64,000 nucleotides of DNA from CAWCDJ01 sp963836015 (GTDB lineage: Bacteria; Acidobacteriota; Terriglobia; Bryobacterales; Bryobacteraceae): assembly GCA_963836015.1 (NCBI GenBank), contig CAWIIF010000004.1:1612001-1676000 (forward strand). Reading direction: 5' to 3'. The position numbers were made by a program, and so were the translations under genes. Positions within the stretch are counted from its first letter, which is position 1; every line of letters begins with the position of its first letter. Positions 26,741-34,498 of this stretch are shown one piece after another. The notes beneath the pieces were generated by a model, which did not search any database, was not told where the DNA came from, and saw only the letters and a program-made list of their open reading frames with translations.

Positions 26741-28336
26741 TTATACCTGGGTTTGACCGGCCAGCTGTTGAATCTGGATTACGACAAACTCCGCGGGAAA
26801 CAACGGGGCGAAGCCGACCAGTATGTTCACGATTCCCTGGTCGATACTCGGCTGGGGGTTGTTCTCCGCGTCGCACTTGACGAAGTACGCCTGTTGCGGT
26901 GTGGTGCCCTGGAAGGCTCCCTGGAGAAACAGGCCTTGCATGAAGGCCCCGACGTTGAGTCGGATCTGTCCCCATAGAGTCTCGTCGTTAGGCTCGAAAA
27001 CCACCCATTGCGTGCCGTAATACAGGCTGGATTCGATGAAGAGCGCCACACGGCGGATGGGAATGTATTTCCACTGCGACCCGGCCTGATCGCTCCCCTG
27101 CAGGGTGCGGGCTCCCCACACGACATCGCCATAGACCTTGAACTGCCGCAGGCAATTGATGGCCTGCACGTTCAGCACGCCGTTTTCCGCGTCGGTAAGC
27201 ACGAACTGCAGGCCGGAAACGCCGGTGAGGCTGGCGTCGATTCCGGCCGGGGCCTTCCAGACCCCGCGGCTGGTGTCCGTCGCCGCATAGATGCCGGCCA
27301 CGAAGCCGGAAGGGGGGAAGAGGCGCAGCCGGTTACCGAAGAGCGGGTCGGGCGCCTGAACCCAGGGGTAATAGTAGGCGGAGAAATTGGAGTTCTTGCC
27401 GGTCAGGCTGCCGCTGTTCGAGCCAACCGGTCCGGAACTTGCCAGGGCGCTGGTAGTGGCTGTTTGCGGGCTATCGACAATGCAAAAGGCCCGTTTGCCG
27501 GCGCAGTAGGCCTGGAGGTTCTGGATAGTGGTCGCGTCGGTTTCTCCCGGCACGCAGAGTAAGTTGAAGATATCGACCCGGTCGAGGAGGTGAATCCCAT
27601 AGTGATTGCCGGTCGCGGCGGGATCCGATCCGAGGGCAATCTCGAAATTGCCATCGCCATTGACACCGTCAAGCGGACTCAACACCGAGCCGTCCAATCC
27701 TCCGGTAAGTGGTGTGGCGGCTGCGGCCGTGGGAGTCCCGCTGATCGAACCCGGCGCGGTGCCGGTGGCGGGGTTCACGAAGGTGATGTACTGCGAATCG
27801 TTGTCGATCACGGTCACCACAAATTCGGGGTCCGTGGCGGTGGCCGAGAGATTGAAGAAGGTCTCCAGGACTACAGAGTTGCCGTTGACCAACTGCGCGA
27901 CCTGGACGCTAAAGCGGGTCGGATCGGCGGTCTGCAATACCACGGTGATGCGGAGGTTGTTTCCCCATTGGCCCGGACTACTGGCAAACAGGGGAAGGGA
28001 TCCTCCCACAGTACCGGTGGCGGTGGCGGCGGCTGTCGGGGTAGTAGAGGCAGCGGCGCCAAGCGTGCCATCCCATACAACTCGGATGATATAGGCCTGC
28101 TGGCCGCCATTGGCGAAGAATTGGTTGACGGCGTAGCCTAGATAGCTGCGCGAATCCAATCCGCCGAATCGGTTTTGGAAATCCGAAAAGCTCAGCACCA
28201 AAGCGGCCTCGTGGGTCGGGCCCTGGGCTGCCCAACCAGCGAAAGCGGCGATGGACGTAGCTACACCGGTGATGGTGTGAACGGCACTCGGTATTTCCTC
28301 GATATAGACACCGGGGAAATTCAGTAAAGGCGGCAT
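26741..28336 (-). CDS. eCIS contractile sheath protein (Afp2-4-like)
   Basis: This 531-residue protein starts with the sheath signature NFPGVYIEEIPSAVHTITGV and GWAAQGP. It ends with the interlocking C-terminal domain (WGQIRLNVGAFMQGLFLQGA; GIVNILVGFAPLFPAEFVVI). Residues about 113-188 form an insertion domain (LPLFASSPGQWGNNLRITVV, then RFSVQVAQL...LETFFNLSATATDPEFV...SQYITFV), a known feature of phage-type sheaths. It is the first gene of the operon, with an ATG preceded by GGAGGAGG. There is one sheath gene only. The 13-base gap to the tube gene keeps structural subunits together. Confidence 0.96.
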   Translation of the reverse strand: MPPLLNFPGVYIEEIPSAVHTITGVATSIAAFAGWAAQGPTHEAALVLSFSDFQNRFGGLDSRSYLGYAVNQFFANGGQQAYIIRVVWDGTLGAAASTTPTAAATATGTVGGSLPLFASSPGQWGNNLRITVVLQTADPTRFSVQVAQLVNGNSVVLETFFNLSATATDPEFVVTVIDNDSQYITFVNPATGTAPGSISGTPTAAAATPLTGGLDGSVLSPLDGVNGDGNFEIALGSDPAATGNHYGIHLLDRVDIFNLLCVPGETDATTIQNLQAYCAGKRAFCIVDSPQTATTSALASSGPVGSNSGSLTGKNSNFSAYYYPWVQAPDPLFGNRLRLFPPSGFVAGIYAATDTSRGVWKAPAGIDASLTGVSGLQFVLTDAENGVLNVQAINCLRQFKVYGDVVWGARTLQGSDQAGSQWKYIPIRRVALFIESSLYYGTQWVVFEPNDETLWGQIRLNVGAFMQGLFLQGAFQGTTPQQAYFVKCDAENNPQPSIDQGIVNILVGFAPLFPAEFVVIQIQQLAGQTQV

Positions 28337-28524
28337 GATTCCGTCCTCCTCCAGTTCTTATTTGCGGCTGACCAGATTCCGGGCGTATGTTTCAACACAG
28401 TTATCGAGCTGAGGTCAATGCAGGTGAAAACACTACGACGTTCCAGGCTGGATCCTATCGCTGAGTTACCTCAGACTGTGCTCTTAAACACCCTCCGCGT
28501 GTCACAAGTACAAATTCAGTCAGA

Positions 28525-28553
28525 AGTCTAATTAGCTTGGTCGCGTGTGTCAA
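28525..28553 (-). promoter_or_regulatory. Predicted sigma-70 promoter of the eCIS operon
   Basis: On the minus strand a perfect -35 TTGACA (complement of 28548-28553) is followed, after exactly 17 bases, by TAGACT (complement of 28525-28530). This would start transcription near 28518 and give an untranslated leader of about 180 bases before the sheath ATG at 28336. The rest of 28337-28615 holds no gene; it also contains the ribosome-binding site for the divergent GH92 gene. Confidence 0.6.
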
Positions 28554-28615
28554 GTAACAATTCCGAATCTGCACAAAGCGAGGGGGGCGGCTAGAGCCCT
28601 GGGAGGACTTCCGTT

Positions 28616-30961
28616 GTGCAGCGTGCTATCCCTCAAGGGATGACCTTTTCCCCTATCACCCGTTGCCTGGCATCCGGGCTCCTGGCATGTCTGCTGGCCG
28701 CTCCGGGCAACGGCGCCGAAACCTCGAAAAACCGGGCCGATCTGCCCGATCCATTGGTCGGCACCTGGTCGATGTTCGAGCTTTCGCACGGCAATACATA
28801 TCCGGGCGTATTCACGCCGTTCGGCATGCTTGGCTGGACTGCGCAAATGACGGAGGGCAACGGCTGGCCTTACCAGTTTTTCCGGGAAACGCTGATCGGG
28901 TTCATGGCAACGCATCAACCGTCCGCCTGGATGAGCAATTACGGCCCGTTTTCGCTGATGCCGCTGACCGGGATGCTGCAGGTGCAGCCGAGTGAGCGCG
29001 CCTCCCATTTCAGCCACGAGAACGAGCAGGCGCGGCCTTATCTCTACAGCGTGCTGCTGGACGCCTACAAGGTAAAAGTCGAAATGGCTCCGGCCCGGCG
29101 CGGCGGCGCCTTCCGCTTTACGTTCCCGCGGACCGACGACGCCTATGTGGTGCTGGATGCGATGCACGGCGGCGGCGCGGTAGAGATCGACTCGGAAAAC
29201 CATACGATCAGCGGCAGGAACTCCTCGGGCGCGCACAACTCTCCGAACTTCGCGCAGTACTTCGTGGCGGTATTCGACCATCCGTTCGCGCGACACGGGG
29301 TATGGGAAATTCCCGAGAACCCACAAGGCCGGTCCCTGCCGAACCAGCCGGTCGCGATCGCGGCGGATGGGGCGTCGCGCGCGGGAAACCACGTAGGCGC
29401 CTACGCCGGCTTCTCGACGAAGGCGGGTGAGGCCGTTACGGTGCGGATCGGGGTCTCGCTGATCAGCCTGGAGCAGGCACGCCGCAACCTCGAGCAGGAA
29501 ATGCCGGAGGCCGATTTCGACCGGATCGCCGGGCGGGCGAAATCGGAGTGGGAGCACCAGCTCGCGAAGATCGACGTCGAGGGCGGCACGGAAGCGCAGC
29601 GGCGCACGTTCTACACGGCCCTTTACCACGCGGTGCAGTTCCCGCACATGTTGCAGGAGACGGACGCTTCCGGACAGATGGTGCACTGGAGCCCCTACGA
29701 CGGCAAGGTGCATGCCGGCGAGATGTTCGCCGACAACGGCTTTTGGGATACGTTCCGCGCCCAGTTTCCACTGCTCGCTCTGCTGGAGCCGAAGAAAGAT
29801 GCCGAGATCATCCGCGCCATGCTCAATGCGTATGATGAGGGCGGCTTTATTCCCAAGTGGCCCAACCCCGGCGAGACCAACGTCATGATCGGGACGCACG
29901 GCGATTCGGTGATTGCCGACGCCTATCGAAAGGGCATTCGGGGTTACGACACCGCCAAAGCGTATGCCGCGCTCCGCAAAGACGCGACGGAGAAGGGCAG
30001 CGGCGTTTTCCAGGCGCGCAGTGGGATCGAGGACTACATCAAGCTCGGCTACGTTCCGTACGACCGCGGCGTCCGGGAGTCCGTGGCCTGCACGCTGGAA
30101 TACGCCTACGACGATTTCGCGGTGGCCCAAATGGCGAAGGCTTTGGGCAAGGAAGAAGACTACCGGTTGTTCATGGGGCGCGCCAAAAACTACCGGAACC
30201 TGTACGATGCCAAGACCGGCTTCATGCGCGGCCGCAAGGCGGACGGCTCGTGGATCGAGCCGTTCGATCCGCTGGCGTGGGGCGGCGTTTACACCGAAGG
30301 TAACGCGTGGCAGTGGCTGTGGTCGGTGCAACAGAACATCCCGGGCCTGATGGAGCTGATGGGCGGAAAGGCTGCGTTCATCCGGAAGCTGGATTCGCTA
30401 TTCACTGAGACGACGGCCTTCAAGGTCGGTGGGTACGGGCAGGTCATCCACGAGATGACCGAAGCCAAGATGGAAGACATGGGCCAGTACGCTCACATCA
30501 ACGAGCCGGTCCATCACGTCGCGTATCTTTACGACTATGCCGGCCAGCCATGGAAGACACAGCGTCTGGTTCGCACTATCGAAGACCGTTTGTACAAGCC
30601 CGGGCCGGCCGGCTGGCTGGGTGATGAAGATACCGGCCAGATGTCCTCCTGGTATATCTTTAGCGCTCTGGGATTCTATCCGGTCAACCCGGGCCAGCCT
30701 GTTTACGCGCTCGGCAGCCCGCTGTTCGACCGGGCAACGCTTCACCTGGAAAACGGCAAGAGCTTCATGGTCGAAGCGGTAAGAACGGCGCCTGCCGACA
30801 TCTACGTCCAGTCGGCGACACTCAATGGAAAACTGCTCGAGCGGGCGTGGATTACGCACGAGGAGATCGTGAGCGGCGGCGTGCTGCGCTTCCGCCTGGG
30901 GCCGCGCCCGAACGAAAAGTGGGGTACTTCGGGGCTGCCCTCGCCGGATTCGGTGAACTAG
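28616..30961 (+). CDS. Exported GH92 alpha-mannosidase
   Basis: The protein is 781 residues from the GTG at 28616, which has GGAGG 9 bases upstream; the next ATG (28640) has no good site. A Sec signal (CLASGLLACLLAAPGNGAE) precedes a full-length GH92 enzyme: FELSHGNTYPGVFTPFGMLG, the acid region YTEGNAWQWLW (E561) and GDEDTGQMSSWYIFSALGFY (D670, D672). GH92 enzymes are calcium-dependent exo-acting alpha-mannosidases, mostly alpha-1,2. It acts in the periplasm or outside, trimming mannose from glycans. It starts a plus-strand run with DUF362, an unknown gene and an amidohydrolase. Confidence 0.92.
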   Translation: MQRAIPQGMTFSPITRCLASGLLACLLAAPGNGAETSKNRADLPDPLVGTWSMFELSHGNTYPGVFTPFGMLGWTAQMTEGNGWPYQFFRETLIGFMATHQPSAWMSNYGPFSLMPLTGMLQVQPSERASHFSHENEQARPYLYSVLLDAYKVKVEMAPARRGGAFRFTFPRTDDAYVVLDAMHGGGAVEIDSENHTISGRNSSGAHNSPNFAQYFVAVFDHPFARHGVWEIPENPQGRSLPNQPVAIAADGASRAGNHVGAYAGFSTKAGEAVTVRIGVSLISLEQARRNLEQEMPEADFDRIAGRAKSEWEHQLAKIDVEGGTEAQRRTFYTALYHAVQFPHMLQETDASGQMVHWSPYDGKVHAGEMFADNGFWDTFRAQFPLLALLEPKKDAEIIRAMLNAYDEGGFIPKWPNPGETNVMIGTHGDSVIADAYRKGIRGYDTAKAYAALRKDATEKGSGVFQARSGIEDYIKLGYVPYDRGVRESVACTLEYAYDDFAVAQMAKALGKEEDYRLFMGRAKNYRNLYDAKTGFMRGRKADGSWIEPFDPLAWGGVYTEGNAWQWLWSVQQNIPGLMELMGGKAAFIRKLDSLFTETTAFKVGGYGQVIHEMTEAKMEDMGQYAHINEPVHHVAYLYDYAGQPWKTQRLVRTIEDRLYKPGPAGWLGDEDTGQMSSWYIFSALGFYPVNPGQPVYALGSPLFDRATLHLENGKSFMVEAVRTAPADIYVQSATLNGKLLERAWITHEEIVSGGVLRFRLGPRPNEKWGTSGLPSPDSVN

Positions 30962-31003
30962 ACCCATTGCTCTTGGCTGGCTTGAGCGATAAACTCACGC
31001 ATC

Positions 31004-32113
31004 GTGGACAGACGATTCTTTCTACAACTCGCGGCGGCCTCGCCGCTGGTTGCCGGGCCCGGCGATCAACCGGTGTACCGGGTGGTCACTCGACATAAGG
31101 CATCCTCCCGCCCGGCGATGCCGGGGCCGTATCCCGGCCAGATGGTGAGAGTGCACTCCGAGAAGTCCATCGATGCCGAAAGCGGGCGGGTGGACAAAGA
31201 GGTCGTCAGGCAGATGCTCTCGACCGGGATTCGTTCGCTCACAGGAGATGCCCGCGCCGAAGACGCCTGGGCGCGGTTCATCGCTCCCAAAGATGTGGTC
31301 GGAATCAAGGTCAACTGCTCCGGAGCGCCGAAGATTCAGTCGACGCCGGAAGTGGTGGCGTGCATCGCGGAGAGCCTGGTGGCGGTGGGGGTGCCGGCCA
31401 AACAGATTTACGTCTACGAGCGCTTCGATAACCAACTGCGCAGCGTGGGCTACGAAAAGTACCTGCCGCAGGGAGTGCAAGTAGCCGCGGCCGAGAGTTC
31501 GCGCGGCGCGATCCTGGGGTACGATCCCTATACCTACGTGGAAACCAGCTTCTTCGGTGAGGACGATACGCGCTCGAACCTGATCCGGCTGGTTTCCGAC
31601 ACGCTCACGAAGATCATCAACGTTCCCAACACGAAGGAGCACCAGGCCTCGGGTGTCACGGGGTGCCTGAAGAATATCGCGTACGGCAATTTTTCGAATG
31701 TGGCGCGGTCTCACGAACGCGAGAAGACCTACACGCTCTCGTTCATCGGCACGCTGGCGGCGGTCGAGCCCCTGCCTTCGCGCGTGGTGCTGCACGTGAT
31801 GGACGGGCTGCGCGGCGTGTGGCAGGCCGGACCGTTCAGCGAGTATCCGCAGTTCCGGTTCTATCCCAAGCAGATCTGGTTGGGCACAGACCCGGTGACG
31901 ATGGATCACAAGCTGATCGAGCTGATTGAAGCGAAGCGCAAGGCGGAAGGGGCCATCTCGATCTTCGACCAGTCGCGCGAGCATCTCGGGGACAATCGGA
32001 ATCCCAACTTGAACCACTACATTCGAGAGCCGGGGCATGTGGAGTACGCGGGGAAACTGGGGCTGGGCGTTTTTGACGCAGACAAGATCCGGGTGAAGGC
32101 GGTGGAGGTATGA
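31004..32113 (+). CDS. DUF362 protein with a twin-arginine-like leader
   Basis: This 369-residue protein starts at a GTG (31004) with an RRFFLQLAAASPLVAG leader. The DUF362 core is visible (DVVGIKVNCSGAPKIQSTPE, KQIYVYERFDNQLRS, NVPNTKEHQASGVTGCLKNI, ending KIRVKAVEV). No CxxCxxC iron-sulfur motif is seen, unlike some DUF362 ferredoxin fusions. Biochemical role is unknown. Acidobacterial genomes carry many exported paralogues near sugar enzymes. It lies 42 bases after the GH92 gene, and its stop overlaps the next ATG by 4 bases. Confidence 0.85.
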   Translation: MDRRFFLQLAAASPLVAGPGDQPVYRVVTRHKASSRPAMPGPYPGQMVRVHSEKSIDAESGRVDKEVVRQMLSTGIRSLTGDARAEDAWARFIAPKDVVGIKVNCSGAPKIQSTPEVVACIAESLVAVGVPAKQIYVYERFDNQLRSVGYEKYLPQGVQVAAAESSRGAILGYDPYTYVETSFFGEDDTRSNLIRLVSDTLTKIINVPNTKEHQASGVTGCLKNIAYGNFSNVARSHEREKTYTLSFIGTLAAVEPLPSRVVLHVMDGLRGVWQAGPFSEYPQFRFYPKQIWLGTDPVTMDHKLIELIEAKRKAEGAISIFDQSREHLGDNRNPNLNHYIREPGHVEYAGKLGLGVFDADKIRVKAVEV

Positions 32114-33042
32114 TGCTGCTGCTGGCGGCGGCGATTCTTCCGCGCCTGTTCTGGGACGCCGTCCCCGACACCGCGCCCGCGCTGCGTGAGGCGGGGATCC
32201 GGGAGATTGCGGTCCCGGCGTCGCGCGCGGCGGCGTGGCAGGGGACCGAGGGCATCAGGGTCCAGGCCGCGGACCTTGCGGCGGCCGTGAAGGCGGAAGC
32301 GCCCTCGGTGGATTATCGTGCGAACGAAGCGACCGCGAGCCGGTCGCCCTGGATCCATTCGAACGGCTGGCAGTTCTTGCGCCTGCCGCGCGCGCACTTC
32401 GTTTACGAAGCAAAAGGCGGACAGACGGCGCTGGCGGCGGCCGAGGCCTTCTGCTACGGAGTGGATGCCGTGATCCGCAGCGACGAGACCGGGTTGAAGC
32501 CGTTGGGGCGGATGCTCGGCTTTCTGCGGAAGATCGAAGGGGAGCGCGGGGCAGCCGTCGCCGATATCGGGTTTCTGGACGATGGCTCGGACGATGCAGG
32601 CGAAGTCATGAACCTGATGGTGCGGGACAACCTGCTGCTTCAAATCGTGCCGGCGCCGCAGCCGGCCATGAAGCTGACGGTGCGGCTCGGCTCGAAGGAG
32701 TTTCCCGCCGCGGACGCCGACGACCCCGGGCGGATGGCGCATCTGATCCGCGCGGCGCTGACGGACGAACGCCGGTCGGTACGAGTGTACGGGAGCCTCG
32801 TGGTCGTGGCGCGGCTGGAGGCATCGGCCGGTGGACTGCGCGTCCACCTGCTGAACTATGCGGGCGCTGCCCGCCGGGTGGACGGGGTGCGGGTGCGCGT
32901 CCTGGGCCGTTTTCCGCGGCACGTCCTCACGGCGGAGGGCAGCCCCGACGCGCAGCTGATGGATTACCTGGTGGAACACGACGCGACCGAATTCACACTT
33001 CCGGAACTGAAGACGTATGCAGTAGTGGAGCTATCGAGGTGA
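32110..33042 (+). CDS. Exported protein of unknown function
   Basis: This 310-residue protein is not assigned to a family. A short hydrophobic start (MMLLLAAAILPRLFW) could be a signal peptide or belong to a domain. The fold seems alpha/beta, with REIAVPASRAAAWQGT near the N-terminus and a beta-rich C-terminal region (LRVHLLNYAGAARRVDGVRV; EFTLPELKTYAVVELSR) that resembles the accessory beta-sandwich at the end of glycoside hydrolases acting on glycans. It is coupled to both neighbours: ATGA with DUF362, and TGATG with the amidohydrolase. Confidence 0.7.
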   Translation: MMLLLAAAILPRLFWDAVPDTAPALREAGIREIAVPASRAAAWQGTEGIRVQAADLAAAVKAEAPSVDYRANEATASRSPWIHSNGWQFLRLPRAHFVYEAKGGQTALAAAEAFCYGVDAVIRSDETGLKPLGRMLGFLRKIEGERGAAVADIGFLDDGSDDAGEVMNLMVRDNLLLQIVPAPQPAMKLTVRLGSKEFPAADADDPGRMAHLIRAALTDERRSVRVYGSLVVVARLEASAGGLRVHLLNYAGAARRVDGVRVRVLGRFPRHVLTAEGSPDAQLMDYLVEHDATEFTLPELKTYAVVELSR

Positions 33043-34343
33043 TGCGGACAATGAAGGGGATTTCCTTAGCAGCGGTCCTATGGACCGGAATGGCGTCCGG
33101 CCAGACTTACGACCTGTTGCTGCAGGGCGGGCACGTGGTCGACGCCAAGAACGGCATCAGCGCGGTGCGCGATGTGGCGATTCGGAACGGCGCCATCGCG
33201 GCCGTGGCGGAGCACCTGGACGCGCAGGCCGCGGTGAAGACGGTCAACGTAGCAGGGCTCTACGTGGTGCCCGGCCTGGTGGATATCCATGTGCACGTTT
33301 TTGCGGGGACCGGCGAGCGGAATTCCTACGCCGGCGATAACAGCCTGTATCCCGACGGGTTTACTTTCCGTGTGGGGGTGACCACGGTGGCCGACGCGGG
33401 CTGCGCGGGGTGGCGCAATTTCGAGGAGTTCAAGGAGCGGATCATCGACCGCTCGAAAACGCGTGTGCTCGCATTCCTGAACATCGTGGGGAACGGGATG
33501 CGCGGTGGGCGTTTCGAACAGGATGTCGAGGACATGCAAGCCGCGCCGGCCGCGGAAATGGCGCTGAAGCACAAGGGGCTGATCGTGGGGTTCAAAACGG
33601 CGCATTATGCAGCGCCGGACTGGACGGCTGTGGAACGGGCCGTCGAGGCGGGGACTGCGGCGGGGATCCCGGTCATGGTGGACTTCGGGGAGGATCATCC
33701 GGAACGCCCCCTCGCCGAGTTGGTCACACACAAGCTGCGGCCCGGCGACATTTATACGCACTGCTATTCGGGCCTGCGGCACGAGCTCGACGATTCGGGC
33801 GAGGTCAACCCGGGGATGATCGCCGGCCGGAAGCGCGGTGTGATCTTCGACGTCGGACACGGCGGCGGGAGCTTCGCGTGGCGGGTCGCGGTGCCGGCGA
33901 TCCGGCAGGGGTTTCTCCCCGATTCGATCTCGACCGACCTGCACATCGGCAGCATGAACGCCGGGATGAAAGACATCCTCAACGTAATGAGCAAGTTTCT
34001 GGCGATGGGGGTCCCGCTGGATCAGGTGATCCGGGACGCCACGTGGAACCCCGCTCGTGAGATCCATCACGAGGAGTTAGGCAATCTGTCGGCCGGCGCG
34101 CCGGCGGATGTTGCGGTGCTGCGGGTGGAAACCGGGAAATTCGGGTTCACCGACATGTATGGCGCTCGGATGGATGGGGGCCAGCGCCTGGCTTGCGAAC
34201 TGACGGTCCGCAACGGGAAAGTGGTGTACGACTTGAACGGGATCACCCGGCCGGAATGGAAGACCCTGCCGAAGGACTATACGCGGACAGGGGACTCGCG
34301 GTGGGACGGTGTGACTCCGGCTCGGCCGGCGGTTCGCCGGTAG
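33042..34343 (+). CDS. Exported amidohydrolase/deacetylase (COG3964-type metallohydrolase)
   Basis: The protein is 433 residues from the ATG at 33042, which shares bases with the stop of the upstream gene; a longer in-frame extension upstream is shadow coding. A signal peptide (MKGISLAAVLWTGMASGQ) precedes an amidohydrolase TIM barrel: GLVDIHVHVFAG (HxH), the lysine in IVGFKTAHY, YTHCYSG, FDVGHGGGSFAW and the active-site Asp in ISTDLHIGS. The family was often misnamed dihydroorotase; characterised members hydrolyse acetyl-ester or N-acyl acid substrates. Members often neighbour SelA-like PLP enzymes, as here (37902). The signal peptide is unusual for the family. Confidence 0.87.
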   Translation: MRTMKGISLAAVLWTGMASGQTYDLLLQGGHVVDAKNGISAVRDVAIRNGAIAAVAEHLDAQAAVKTVNVAGLYVVPGLVDIHVHVFAGTGERNSYAGDNSLYPDGFTFRVGVTTVADAGCAGWRNFEEFKERIIDRSKTRVLAFLNIVGNGMRGGRFEQDVEDMQAAPAAEMALKHKGLIVGFKTAHYAAPDWTAVERAVEAGTAAGIPVMVDFGEDHPERPLAELVTHKLRPGDIYTHCYSGLRHELDDSGEVNPGMIAGRKRGVIFDVGHGGGSFAWRVAVPAIRQGFLPDSISTDLHIGSMNAGMKDILNVMSKFLAMGVPLDQVIRDATWNPAREIHHEELGNLSAGAPADVAVLRVETGKFGFTDMYGARMDGGQRLACELTVRNGKVVYDLNGITRPEWKTLPKDYTRTGDSRWDGVTPARPAVRR

Positions 34344-34498
34344 GCGGCCCACCCGGCAGGGCAGGGTGAAATTTAGCGTGATCTCCGTGAGAACAGGGTA
34401 TATACTGTTGCCTATCTAGATATTCGAGTGCCTAACGCTTGAATGTTCGGGCATCGCTTATGGGTGAAGGTTCGGACTTTTAGTCTAAGGGGGTCGCT

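Noticed and set aside
4458..28336. Prophage or T6SS interpretation of the contractile locus
   Set aside because: No capsid, portal, terminase, integrase or lysis gene is present, and no TssJLM membrane complex or ClpV; an AAA+ Afp15-type ATPase, DUF4255 and DUF4157 proteins are eCIS markers.
28550..30331. 593-residue minus-strand frame opposite the GH92 gene
   Set aside because: Its translation is His/Arg/Val-rich shadow sequence with no family features, and the plus-strand GH92 enzyme is complete.
32235..33041. N-terminal extension of the amidohydrolase to 702 residues
   Set aside because: The extension is out of frame with the coupled gene at 32110-33042, and the signal peptide starts at 33042.
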